Of a stretch of DNA of 64,000 bases, positions 23,346 to 32,689 are shown one piece after another. Position 1 is the stretch's first letter; each line of letters opens with the position of its first letter. The notes under the pieces are model-generated. The model did no database searches. It was not told the DNA's origin and worked only from the letters and a program-made list of their open reading frames with translations. The translations under genes were made by a program, and so were the position numbers. Origin of the DNA: Rutpela maculata. Lineage: Eukaryota > Arthropoda > Insecta > Coleoptera > Cerambycidae. Location: NCBI GenBank assembly GCA_936432065.2, contig OW386290.2, forward strand, positions 133,284,677-133,348,676. Reading direction: 5' to 3'.

Positions 23346-23695
23346 TTTTCGGCCGACACTCATACAAAATAAATTTTGTATTATTTTTTTAATAAACTTT
23401 CTAACAAATACAACGGCAAACAACAATAACTAATTAAATAAAATATTTTTACGACCGACACTATTATACAATTTCAATTTTTATTTTCTAAGAAAAATAC
23501 AACTACAAACAATAACTAGTTCAAGCATTATACTCTTCGCCGATTTACTGAGCTTTTTATATAATTGTTACACATTCTATAAGATACTCTTCGCAGTTTT
23601 CTGGTAAATAATGTTAGTTTTTGGACATTATAAATTTTGTGATACCAACTTTGTTGTGATAAAAAAAATATATGAAAAAAAAATGAAAAAAAACA
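23346..23695. other. AT-rich intron sequence
   Basis: Holds two diverged direct copies of a CGACCGACACT...ACAAACAATAACTA segment (about 23345-23435 and 23450-23520). Nothing else recognised. Confidence 0.3.
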
Positions 23696-23697
23696 CG

Positions 23698-23768
23698 CTG
23701 TGAGGGATTCGAACGCAAGACCTTTGGATTTCCAGACAAAATTTTAGCCACTGGACCATGATACGTCA
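23698..23768 (-). pseudogene. tRNA-like sequence (tRNA pseudogene or SINE head)
   Basis: Read on the minus strand it has an A-box-like TGGTCCAGTGGC and a B box GCGTTCGAATCCC at roughly tRNA spacing, ending in a CACAGCGTG arm. The anticodon stem (around TCTGGAAATCCAAAG) does not pair well and the acceptor stem is poor, so I do not call a working tRNA. The isotype cannot be assigned. Confidence 0.5.
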
Positions 23769-24070
23769 CTACTAAAAACCGCTGCCCAAGGAATCACTAC
23801 TTCCACATCCAGATTCTCTATCCAAGTCACTCACAACGAAAAAACTTTGTATGTGGAAATAATTGTTTATGGAACTTTAATAATATAATATTTGAAATCC
23901 TCTACCCCAAAAACCCATTAAACGATACCCCACATCGGTAATGGGGTGGGGGTGGTGATAGGGGGGGGCGGTAGTGGGGGTGGATGAAGTTAAAAAATAT
24001 TTTGAGGTTGGTTCTTGTACATACACTAAATCACAATTTTTTTCATCCCCTTTAGTAAGGGGGTGGGGGT

Positions 24071-24647
24071 GATAAATGCAACGAAAAAGCAGATAAGCTG
24101 GCCAAAGAAGGCGCAAAAACAGCCTTGATGGGACCGGAGCCATCCTGCGGGATATCATACAATACCGCAAGAGGAATGGTAAAGGAACTATTGAGTCAGC
24201 AACATATCTTGTATTGGACTGGCGCGCCGGGGATGAGACAGTCACGTATGTTCATCACCGGCGGGCCATCCAAGACAAAGATTAACGAATTGCTAAAGCT
24301 GAGCAGAAAACAGCTGAGGTGTGCAGTGGGAATTCTAACAGGACACTGCACACTGAACAGACACCTAACCAACATAGGTGTGAAGGATAATCCAGAATGC
24401 AGGATGTGTGGTGAGGATGAAGAAACTCCTCACCACATACTATGTAAATGCCCAGCCTTGGTGGCTGGGAGGTTTTCATACTTCGGGGGACTAACCGTGA
24501 CCCCGGAAGAAATAGCTAGAGCTCCCATTGACCGTATACTCTCCTTTTGGAGAGGAACGGGATTAATGGGATAACGAGACTATGGGGTACAATAAGCTTC
24601 AGATTCAGTACGGCGGGCTTCGCACCGCAACCCATAAGGAAAAAAAA
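24071..24647 (+). pseudogene. R1-like LINE ORF2 C-terminus, 5'-truncated insertion
   Basis: The frame continues from ACGAAAAAGCAGATAAGC as NEKADKLAKEGAKTAL, the end of an RNase H domain of the kind found in R1/I-type LINEs. It is followed by the family's C-terminal segment with CRMCGEDEETPHHILCKC (a CCHC-type cluster at about residues 95-113 of the 24125-24574 frame), and it ends RGTGLMG. A poly(A) of nine bases at about 24638-24648 follows. The flanks repeat GGGGGTGGGGGTG on both sides, consistent with a target duplication in family A. It is a dead-on-arrival 5' truncation: without the RT it cannot move itself. Confidence 0.88.
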
Positions 24648-24890
24648 AAGGGGGGGTGGGGGTGGTAATGGGGGTGGCTAATCCCAAAAATTTTTTTGAG
24701 ACCTTAGCTTCTCTTGTATATACTGAATACCAATTTTATGGACTCTTACCTGCTTGATTTACCCATTTACGCCAAATTTACCCCAATTTACCCCCCAACC
24801 CTTCGTCGGAACAACATGAAAATATAATCTAGTTCCAGATCTCGTTAAAGTACATGCGTGTACCAAATTTCAAGTCAATATCTTAAACTG

Positions 24891-25064
24891 GGTGAGGTGA
24901 GGTACGGTTTCAGTGAGTGGACATTGATCGGCGAAGTCAAGCACGCCGATGCGAGTCCATCACTTGAATGGGTGACCGTAACTCATCTCGCCGTCCTGGT
25001 TAAGTGGTAGAGTAGCATTAGCTAAACTTCGCCAGGACGTTAATCTAAATAAGGCATAAAAAAA
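24891..25064 (+). mobile_element. 5S rRNA-derived SINE (SINE3-like)
   Basis: GATCGGCGAAGTCAAGCACG (24926) and CACTTGAATGGGTGACCG (24961) correspond to the 5S rRNA internal control region (GATC-CCGAAGTTAAGC and ACTTGGATGGGTGACCG), including the box A and box C positions used by TFIIIA/pol III. An unrelated body and an (A)n tail at about 25058-25067 follow. Flanking AAACTG (24885-24890 and 25065-25070) is the target duplication; other family A copies lack this insert. Confidence 0.85.
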
Positions 25065-25263
25065 AAACTGTTCCAGAGTAAACGTGCGCACAAAAAAAAA
25101 GTTACAGACAGACCGACAGAGACAGACAGACAGACAGACAGAAATATTTTTTTCGCTCAAACTTAAAATCTCGACGTTTCATGACATTTTAAGCCTATTT
25201 GAACAATAAAAATGTTTAATAATTTTTTTGTCGTTACTATACTTCCACTGGATGTGGAAGTAA

Positions 25264-26058
25264 TTGAATGTCTAATATATATCATTCGAGTATTATATTT
25301 CAAAGAATTAGATATACTATTATGAAATATACATATTAGTAAACTGTATAAACAAAAAAAATTACAGAGTATAACATTTCGCAAGATTTCTATTTAAGTA
25401 CAAATGACAAAAATTAAGAAAACATATATTTTTTTAATTTAAATAATTAATAACTTTTTTATTTACTGATTGAGTAGGGTTCTTCCTCTAGCTAACGCTA
25501 ATTTACTTTCCAAATTTCAATATAATCGGACTTTTCTTTCTTAAATTATCGTGCTTACAAGAAACGTGATGGACGGACGGACGGACAGACGGACATTTTG
25601 AAAGTTGTTCAGAATTAATTCACTAACATAATGATATGAAATTTTTTTCTCTACGAGCGATATTTACTGTTTTAGAAATGTGCCGATCAAATGCAACGTA
25701 CTCTTCGTTTTTGCGAAGAGTATAATTAACTCGTATATTGACTCATAACAGTTAAGGGTATTTGTCTATTTGACACTTATCTCAACAATTAACACCAGTT
25801 CATTTCCATACCAACGAGAAAGCAAAGCCACCACCATAAATTGACAGCGTGTTTTACCCTCATGGATCGGAAAAGAGAATAACAAGGATCGGAAAAGCTT
25901 TTGCCGATCTTTGATGCCCATTTTTCGGTCTAGCCCAGGAAAACGTTAATTTCTAGAGTAAAATTTCTGATCGGCCGAAAAAAAGTATTGTTTTTATTGT
26001 GTCTTTCTAACTGTCAAATGTGGCCTGGAATATTTTCATCATTTTTTGTTTGTTTTAG
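25264..26058. other. End of intron 1, with a family D repeat phrase
   Basis: At about 25500-25600 the sequence reads CCAAATTTCAATATAATCGG...ATTATCGTGCTTACAAG...GGACGGACGGACGGACAGACGG, the phrase order shared with families A-C but with different sequence around it. The last bases TTTGTTTGTTTTAG form the splice acceptor of exon 2. Confidence 0.4.
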
Positions 26059-26280
26059 GAAATGGCATTTTGTGTTATAGCTGCTCGTCTAAAGCCAATG
26101 AAGCTTGCGACAACCCGTACAGAAATAATTTGTCTAGAGTCAGCTGCGACATGAATGCTTTGGAGGAAACTAAAATAAATGCTAGAGAAATACATGAGAG
26201 CTATAACAGAATTTTTGCGGTGGATAAAGTAGACTCTCCAGGAACAATATCATTAAGTTGCATGAAGCTGGTAGTAAAAG
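26059..26280 (+). CDS. Ly6/uPAR-family protein, exon 2
   Basis: Exon bounded by the acceptor TTTGTTTTAG|G and the donor AAAAG|GTACTG, both phase 1, 222 nt. It encodes the first half of the three-finger domain: GNGILCYSCSSKANEAC-DNP, then a cysteine at SRVSC, a long second loop, and SLSCMKLVV. The LCYSC start, a third cysteine before DNP and a CMK-type cysteine are the standard order in insect Ly6 proteins (the group that includes quiver/sleepless, boudin and crooked). These are GPI-anchored extracellular proteins that act on channels, septate junctions or other membrane partners; which subgroup this one belongs to cannot be said. The large loop with NRIFAVDK is longer than in many family members. 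Confidence 0.88.
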
Positions 26281-26504
26281 GTACTGTATTAATTAATGAA
26301 TTAATTAATAATAAATTACACAGACATGAATGAAAAAGTGTCATGCAAACAAAAAAATAGCTAAAAATTCATCAATAATCCTTTATTTATGAAGCTTTCA
26401 TTAAAGAGAGTATTTAATTTTTTTTTTAATTACTTTCCCATTACAATAAAATTACGATATTTTTATTAAAAAATGGAAAACGTATATTGTTTGGATTCTA
26501 ATGT

Positions 26505-26800
26505 CTTTGTTTTATGTTACAGAAACAATCAAAAAGTTATTTGAAAGCTTAATTTGATAATTTCTTATTTGACTCTCCAAATTTTTTTATGGAAGTGTCA
26601 TTGTTTTCGATATATTTAACATTTAAACTAAATACTTCTTATAAAAGTTTGGACGCCTTCTTTAAACTTGCATATCTTCGAAACAATTAATCCTACATAA
26701 ATTAAAAAAAAAAAAAAAAAATATAAGCTTTCACATTGGTTTCTTCTATGATACTTTTCAGGTTATTAGACGAAAACCTTTTGAGATACTTACCTGTTTT
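26505..26800 (+). repeat. Family E dispersed repeat, copy 2
   Basis: Same phrase order as 7485-7700: TATTTGAAAGCTTAAT, CGATATATTTAACATTTAAACTAAATACTTC, TTGCATATCTTCGAAAC, CCTACATAAATTA(A)n. Extends a little further, to TTATTAGACGAAAA. Confidence 0.6.
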
Positions 26801-26914
26801 CTCAATATAAAAATGTTATTTTGAAGTCATTAGGGATTATCAATTTATATGAAAAATTGCTAAGGACATTTATGAAATCCTCCCTGCTAAATGCATAAAG
26901 CTCATAAAGCTCTA

Positions 26915-27084
26915 TTAATAATAATAATAATAATAATAAATCCTTTATTCACATAAGCTGTACATAACAGATATGCTTTTCGATATGTCAATTTCCATTG
27001 CCCATCATCCTCAAAACATAGGCTACGTATAGGATAAAATAATGTCTGTCTCAGTAAAATATATCTTTTTTTGCTCCATCTCAA
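26915..27084 (-). mobile_element. LINE-type 3' end with (TTA)n tail
   Basis: On the minus strand GTGAATAAAGGATTT is followed by (ATT)n at 26918-26940. A poly(A)-signal-like AATAAAGG plus a trinucleotide tail is typical of I/Jockey-type LINE 3' ends. The preceding minus-strand sequence (FEDDGQWKLTYRKAY frame) is degraded and not identified. Confidence 0.45.
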
Positions 27085-27167
27085 TTCAAAAACTGTAGAA
27101 TTGTAGATACCTCCTCAGTTTCCAGTTAACTTGCTTCTTTTTCCTTAATAATGGATTTAGTTAACTT

Positions 27168-27404
27168 TCATAAAATGAGTTTTGTTTTATTTTTAGTAAC
27201 TTGCCTCTTGTGGGCTTCTGATTTATAATATCTTAGCTGATTTTTCTTCAATGTCATATTTGTTTCGTGCACTCTGTCATGCTTCGATATCAAATCTTTT
27301 TGCTGTCTAAGAAGATTGTAGTATATTTCTTTATAATTATCTGTTAGATTTCCTTTAACGGAATTTTCATTACTATCAATAAATAATATTCTGTCATAGT
27401 ACAA
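27168..27404 (-). CDS. Unidentified exon-like ORF, minus strand
   Basis: An open minus-strand frame of 78 codons, mostly hydrophilic, with YKEIYYNLLRQQKDLISKH and LKKNQLRYYKSEAHKRQ, suggesting a helical, possibly coiled-coil segment. An acceptor-like TGTACTATGACAG lies near its start. It is 230 bp beyond a second exon-like ORF (27634-27807) on the same strand. I do not recognise it. It could be part of a gene nested in the Ly6 intron, a retrocopy, or part of the LINE whose tail is at 26918. Confidence 0.25.
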   Translation of the reverse strand: MYYDRILFIDSNENSVKGNLTDNYKEIYYNLLRQQKDLISKHDRVHETNMTLKKNQLRYYKSEAHKRQVTKNKTKLIL

Positions 27405-27633
27405 TAAAATTTTACTTTAACTCGAAAAAAATTTGTGCAACTGTGCAAATCGATTTTTTTATATTAAAAGTACCCCTCTTTACCCCCTTATAGGTTCCCG
27501 CGGATCCATAAAACTGCTAAACTTTTTTGTTTCGTGAACTATGGCCTATTTTAAACTTATAACCAAAGTTTAAAGTCAGCACCATTTTTTTTCGTCATTT
27601 TTTTTTTCAATCTTTCCCTGTACTAACATTCTA

Positions 27634-27807
27634 TTAGTGTTCTTGCAAAATTTTATTCACCTCAATGCTCCTGCTTGTTTCTTGTTGGATTTTCTTCAAT
27701 ATAGTGCCAATAACAACGTGTTTATCTTCTTTCTCTCTTTGACTTTCTCCCTCGTCCTCAATCAAAAGACTAGGAACAGCATTATTCTTCAGTATATTTC
27801 GTATCAC
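27634..27807 (-). CDS. Unidentified exon-like ORF with acceptor, minus strand
   Basis: After TTTAATTTATAG (plus 27808-27819) the minus strand is open for 57 codons ending in TAA at 27634. The peptide includes LKNNAVPSLLIEDEG, a charged stretch ESQREKEDKH and an amphipathic segment VVIGTILKKIQQ ending ILQEH. Its composition is protein-like and unlike random AT-rich translation. No poly(A) signal directly follows. Not recognised. Confidence 0.25.
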   Translation of the reverse strand: MIRNILKNNAVPSLLIEDEGESQREKEDKHVVIGTILKKIQQETSRSIEVNKILQEH

Positions 27808-27837
27808 CTATAAATTAAAGTGACACGCATTTTTTGT

Positions 27838-28035
27838 GTAAGTGACATAGTTTCTGAGATATTTAATATTTAAACTTCTTTTGTAAACGTTTTTTTAAAC
27901 TTGCATATCTTCGAAATTATCAATTTTAGATAAATAAGAAAAATCAAAGTCATAAGCTTTCATATTAATTCTGTCTCTAAATGTGATGTTTTTGGGTTAT
28001 TCGACGAAAATTGTTTACGCCACCCAAGCTTATTT
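27838..28035 (+). repeat. Family E dispersed repeat, copy 3
   Basis: GTAAGTGACATAGTTTCTGAGATATTTAA...CTTGCATATCTTCGAAA...TAAGCTTTCATATTAATTC matches copies 1 and 2 and continues to GGGTTATTCGACGAAAATTG, a phrase also seen at about 9775 beyond the right arm of the first inverted-repeat structure. Confidence 0.6.
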
Positions 28036-28059
28036 GATGCATTTATTATTGAATTATAA

Positions 28060-28610
28060 AAAAAACGAAATTTGATCTTTATAAATTATAACCTAGTTAC
28101 TGTTGCATGTATAATATACTATATAAATAAATCTAATTTAAATAAACAAAACTTTATGCTGTTATTTATATCGACCTGTAATAATCATTTTATGGCGGTT
28201 TTATTGCCTGGTAAACGTAAACTTACTTGCACTTTGCAAAATAAACAACATATATTACCCTTAATTGTCGCATGAAAGGCCAACCTAATCTCAATGTATT
28301 TATCAGAAAAGAGTTATGTGTAGTTCCTTCCGAGATTAATACGTTTTGTGCAATTCTAAATTCATTTACATTATAAAGTGCACCTTATTCGTATTTAAAT
28401 AAAATTCTGGACGGTAGCCAACACGTAAAGCACAACAAGTTCAAGCGAACACCGAAGGAAGCTGTCGCAGGTATCAGAGGATGATTATTTAAATTTTGTT
28501 ATGCACATCTATTGGCAAAAATACGATCATTCAATTATCGATTGAGTTGATAGCTGGAAAGTTCTATAAACGGAGGAAAAACAAACATATAGACACACAA
28601 CCTCGCTGTA
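28060..28610. other. Intron 2 sequence, nothing recognised
   Basis: AT-rich; no repeat partner within the window. Confidence 0.3.
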
Positions 28611-29830
28611 TTGATGCTTAAGTTTATTGTACTCCATAGTTTCGTTATCCCATTAGCACCGTCCCTCCCAAGAAGACGAATGTACGGCCCATGGAAGCTC
28701 TGGCTATCTCTTCCGAGATCACAAATGGTCCAATGAAGTATGAAAGTCTACCAACCACCAAAGCTGGGCATTCACATAGTATGTGGTGAAGAGTTTCCTC
28801 ATTCTCACCACACAACCTGCATTCTGAATTGTCCCTTTATTGGTTAGGCATTTGTTTAGTGTGCAATGTCCCGTTAGTATGTACACTGCTCAACTTTAGC
28901 GATCCGTCAGTAATGAACATGGGTGCAGTGAAAAAGTACACTTTTTTACTCTTTTTGGAAATCGGAAATGCTTGGAGTTGCAAAAGTTACTACACTAGAT
29001 AAGCAATACCAGGATAAAATATTATTAAAATCTAATGTTATTTTGAGGTGCCACAAAAACCTTAAAGCTGTCTTATCCCTGGCACGCCAGTCCAAGGCAA
29101 GTTGTGTTTCTGACATAATAGTTCCTTTATTAATCCTCTTGCGAGTTATATGTTATGCCGCAGGTTGGCGCGAGTCCCATCAAGGCTGTTCCAGCATCTT
29201 CTCTGACTAGCTTTATCATTACCCGTATGGCCCCTGTATGCTGTTATGTTCCGCCAATTTCGCCAGGGAATCAATGCAATCTTTTACCGTTTTGGAAAGT
29301 ATCTCTACTGCACTTGAGAGCTACTTGGCTGTCAGTGATGATACGGATTATTTTGTTAATGTATGACCCCCGTATCATTTATTTTGCTGTAATTTCTACT
29401 TGTAACAATGTTGCGGTACTACTCAGGTCCAGACGTTTTTGATCCGTCATAATACCATATGGTACCATTTGAATGTCGTCACAGATGCTTATTCCCTCCT
29501 CTCCTTTGTCAGGTATGTATACTCTGAAGGTTGTTTTTGTGAAGTTGTAGCGTGTGCTGATTCTCTCTGACTGCATGTTTAGTAGTCGATTTTTTTCTAT
29601 TTGTTGAAATATGTCAGTACGGTATTTTATTCTTGGAATGGTCCCGTATCAGTTCGTTTTCAGCTTGTATGCGGCTAGAAGTGCCTCACTCTCCACGACT
29701 AAGTGTAGTAGAGGAAGGCAACGCAGTGTTTCTGTGACTGCGGTATGCGTTGTTGACATTGCTCCTGGATAGGTCAGTCCTTGTGGTTTTCTTAGTTTTC
29801 TCATTCCATCTCCTTTCCCGGCTTTGTGTC
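28610..29830 (-). pseudogene. R1-like LINE, RNase H to 3' end, decayed
   Basis: Minus-strand relative of 24071-24647. Read from 29830 down, the decayed frames give an RNase H region with IIRIITDSQVALKCSRD near 29330 (the TDSQ-AL motif) and KRLDLSSTATLLQVEITAK at 29379-29440. A MGLAPTCGI-like segment near 29175 follows, then the C-terminal block matching the SFWRGTGLMG-type end near 28640. A CCHC cluster homologous to CRMCGEDEET is at about 28790-28830. There are many frameshifts and stops, and about 180 bp at 28885-29070 do not align with the relative, so something else is probably inserted there. Confidence 0.7.
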
Positions 29831-29954
29831 ACCAGATCAGAGAGACATGGTTATTATCGGTACCACAATGTTAACATGGAAATGTTTTTAGTTTTCTAGT
29901 ATGGGCATGGAATTCGTGAAAAGAATCATGTTGCATTTGCAAAATGACGTAGAC

Positions 29955-30305
29955 GCGTGGAACTCAAGCGGTATCGACTAATGCCGAGCCTCACATCAAA
30001 ACATGCGCTCCGATACCAATTTCACTGGTGGGTCCTCCGCTTAATAATTGATGAGCGGAGGATTTTTGTCAACATCTCTGATGGGCCTCCGCGCTTAATA
30101 ATTGATAAGCCGGGGAGGAGAAATTCGAAAATAAAAAATTTATCAAGATCTCTGGCGGGCCCCCACACTTTAACAATTGATGAGCGGGGAAATGTTTGTC
30201 AACATCTCTAGCTGCCACTACGGGCCCCTCGGAAGCCCGGGGCCCTAAACTCAGTACCCAATAGCCCCCCCCATACGGGGGGCCTGTCCCTGTTTCGATG
30301 GAAAG
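29955..30305. repeat. GC-rich element with an internal 3x direct repeat
   Basis: A block of about 70 bp, CC(T/C)CCGC...TTAATAATTGATGAGCGG...TTTGTCAACATCTCT...GGGCC, is repeated three times (about 30030, 30085 and 30160). The right end reads GGGGGGCCTGTCCCTG, i.e. CAGGGACAGGCC on the minus strand, a hAT-like terminus. No matching left terminus was found. Confidence 0.5.
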
Positions 30306-30779
30306 ACATAGTTTGACATTTTGTCATTTACTTACATTAAGTTTCTTACCATTATGGTGACACCATGTGATAAGACTATTCAGATCTGTTTGTAATCTAT
30401 TGCAATCTTCAGTAGTGGTTATTTTGGAAAACAATTTAAGATTGTCGCAAATAAGAGGAAACTGATATTAGTAAAAATACTCATGGTCATTGATAAATAT
30501 ATTAAAAAGCAAGGGTCCCAAATGAGAGCCTTGTGGCACACCTGGCGTGACTTGAATTTCTTTTAATTTGAATTTGTTAACTCGAACAATCAGTGTCCGA
30601 TTGAGTAAATAACTTTCAACCCATTTCAAAAGAGAACCATTTATTCCCACCAAATTCAACTTGTTCAACAAAGACTGATGGTTGACTCTATCGAAACCCA
30701 TTGCGAAGTTTGTATAGACAGTGTGAATCTGAAATCCATTCTCCAGAGCAAGTGACAAGAAGTCAGTGTAAGTGAACAA
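30290..30779 (-). pseudogene. Jockey-like LINE reverse transcriptase fragment
   Basis: The frame 30779-30468 carries RT motifs: FRVNHQSLLNKL-like block A (VYTNFAMGFDRVNHQ, with Asn where the catalytic Asp should be), LLKWVESYLLNRT, and the GVPQGSHLGPLLFNIFIND block. After a stop the homology continues to about 30300 with the catalytic FADD position degraded to ICDNLKLF, then TTTEDCNRLQTDLNSL and WCHHNGKKLNVSK. Two of the catalytic aspartates are therefore lost and the fragment covers only the middle of the RT. Confidence 0.85.
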
Positions 30780-31065
30780 AACCCCTGAAAATGTTGATTC
30801 GGTGGAATCGGCTGAAATTTTAGTATTTTGTAGTTCAAGTCATGCTGATGAAAAGTTCTTATCACATCGAGCCAATCCTATGGACAGTTTTTGAGATACA
30901 GCTTGTCAAAGTTAGGTAATTTGCGTCGTTTTATACATTCAAGAACTTTTCACTCTTAAACTATTAACTTTAGCAAAAAGTTGCAAGGGTAGAAATATTT
31001 TTGTTCACGTCCAATAAAGCTCAAGAATATTTTTCATCAATTCTTAGATTAGGTAAAATATATAT

Positions 31066-31500
31066 ACAGGGTGTTTCAGCTAAAAGTCCCCGGGTCATTA
31101 TCTCGTAAAATAATAAAGATACTTAAAATTTGTAAATCGGGATAATTGATACCAAAAAAGGTCTTAAATAACTGCAGTTAGAATTGTTCCTTCGCAGTGC
31201 ACAGAGATGGCGCTCCAGTGAGAAATTATTTTTCGATGGCTGGAACCTTGAAACATGATTCATACGATTAATGAATAAATTGTGAATAATTTTGACTATG
31301 TAAAAAAATTTGTAAATACCAGCTGTTTTGGAGCTACATGAATTTTTTTCTCCATTTTTTTGTCTCTGTAAATTTTGAAAACTTTGTAACTATTCTGTTT
31401 ATCATTTTAGAACACCAATTATTTAGAACTTTTATCTTATTATATTCCATACTTCTTATGTTTTTACATATTTTGAAAATTTTTACTAATTTCAAATTTT
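31066..31500 (+). mobile_element. Mariner-type terminus fragment and unassigned tail
   Basis: ATATATACAGGGTGTTTCAGCTAAAAG at 31063 is a TA-CAGGGTGT end. The following 400 bp contain no open frame and no opposite end before the fold-back half copy at 31505. Confidence 0.45.
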
Positions 31501-31504
31501 AAAA

Positions 31505-31915
31505 ATTAATTGCATTTGAAAAATTCTGAAAACTGTGTTTTGAAGTTTATGAAAATATTTTCGTTACTAACTGAAATACAACGAATTGAAATTTTGTGAT
31601 TTACAATTTAACAAATCACAAAATTTCAATTCGTTGTATCTCAGTTAGTAATGAAAATATTTTCATAAATTTCAAAACTGATTGTTGTATTTTTATGAAA
31701 AGTAAAATGCATATGACAAAAAAAAATAATTTTAAACAGGAATCCCTAATCCTGGGGGGGTAATCGAATTTTGAAAAAATTTTTCGCAAACTGCTTTTTT
31801 AGGGGTCGTTAGAGAAGTGCTTCTCGAGATGTTATTTCCTATATTTCGTATGGGTCCCATGCGCCACAGACGAGAAAAAAATTATTGAAATTTCTAGATC
31901 CGCGCTTGTAAATGT
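31505..31915 (+). mobile_element. Half copy of the fold-back element
   Basis: The loop and right arm match 19600-19997: GTTACTAACTGAAATACAACGAATTG, its mirror, GTATGGGTCCCATGCGCCA and GACGAGAAAAAAATTATTGAAATTTC. The left arm is cut after about 90 bp. It ends CTAGATCCGCGCTTG instead of CCAGCCGCCACTG, i.e. CAAGCGCGGATC on the minus strand, so its terminus resembles the CAAGGGCGGATC elements. Confidence 0.8.
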
Positions 31916-32173
31916 CCAATTTTTATATTTCTATATATACGTATTTACTGTTTTAAACTACCTCTATTGACTTGTCTTATCTACAAATTTTGTAGCTTAT
32001 GAGGCCAATAAATGTATTTTTATATTTATTTGTGCCGTGTTTAAAAAAATGATTTCGAAATTTGACGATTTCTCATCCCCCAAACCCTTGTTAGTATAAA
32101 CAACTTTTTAATATCTCATCTCAATGAGCAATTCGTTTCCAATCCAGTATCAATAATTTCATTCTTTTTGCAG

Positions 32174-32391
32174 ACGGCAACAAGCACTATGTCTTAAGGG
32201 GTTGTCAACTTGCTGAACAGCTCAACCTAGATATTTGTAGGAAACTTGAGGAACACAACACAGGAGGAATAAAAATGGTGCACTGCTCTAAATGTAATAT
32301 CGACTACTGTAACTCATCGCTCGAAACTTTCAATATAAATTTCTCACTAGTTTTTCTATGTTTAGCTATTTATAACATATTGTATATGTAA
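32174..32391 (+). CDS. Ly6/uPAR-family protein, exon 3 (C-terminal)
   Basis: Follows the acceptor ATTCTTTTTGCAG and restores an Asp codon from the phase 1 junction. It encodes DGNKHYVLRGCQLAEQLNLDIC and then VHCSKCNIDYCNSS, the closing cysteines and the invariant C-N pair of the Ly6/uPAR fold. With exon 2 this gives ten cysteines in the family order. A hydrophobic C-terminal stretch (INFSLVFLCLAIYNILYM) with small residues before it is a GPI-attachment signal. Stop TAA at 32389-32391. Full product 165 residues, the usual size for the family: secreted, GPI-anchored, outer face of the plasma membrane. Confidence 0.92.
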
Positions 32392-32424
32392 TTTTGAAGA
32401 CTGCTTAAAAATAGGTAGAATTGC

Positions 32425-32430
32425 AATAAA
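32425..32430 (+). promoter_or_regulatory. Poly(A) signal AATAAA of the Ly6 gene
   Basis: AATAAA 34 nt after the stop codon, in TTGCAATAAATATTG. A short 3' UTR is plausible for this family; further signals exist downstream. Confidence 0.6.
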
Positions 32431-32689
32431 TATTGTTAAATATGTAAGTGAGAGGCAACATATTTAAATGGGTTTTCTATATTTTACTCCGGACCACTTT
32501 GAAAACATGCTTTGGAGTTGAGAATATGAGAAATTCTATTTAATGTTAAGTAATGTTTTTTACAAACCTACCGCCTAAAATTGTTGTAATTTGTTTTAAT
32601 ATTTGTAAAAAATTCTACTATTAAAGACATATTCTTTACTTTTATTATCATTTGTACTACTAAGTACTACATCACGCGGCAGACAATTT

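Larger units (their letters stand above)
23771..25263 (+). mobile_element. Family A repeat, copy 4, split by two later insertions
   Basis: Starts TAAAAACCGCTGCCCAAGGAATC (23774) and ends with the hairpin ACTTCCAC-TGGAT-GTGGAAGT at about 25241-25261. A LINE 3' fragment (24071-24647) sits in the GGGGGTGGGGGTG block and a 5S-derived SINE (24891-25064) splits the TCTTAAAC|GGTTCCAGAG phrase. Removal of both leaves an ordinary family A copy, so both insertions are younger than it. Confidence 0.85.
26281..32173 (+). other. Ly6 gene intron 2 (5.9 kb, transposon-filled)
   Basis: Runs from GTACTG to TTTTTGCAG. Holds family E copies, minus-strand LINE debris, a GC-rich repeat, mariner-type and fold-back fragments, each listed separately. 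Confidence 0.8.

Noticed and set aside
23698..23768. Functional tRNA gene
   Set aside because: A and B boxes are visible but the anticodon and acceptor stems do not pair; more likely a pseudogene or SINE head.
24891..25064. Functional 5S rRNA gene
   Set aside because: Only the internal control region is similar; the flanking stems are missing, and an A tail and target duplication show a retroposed SINE.
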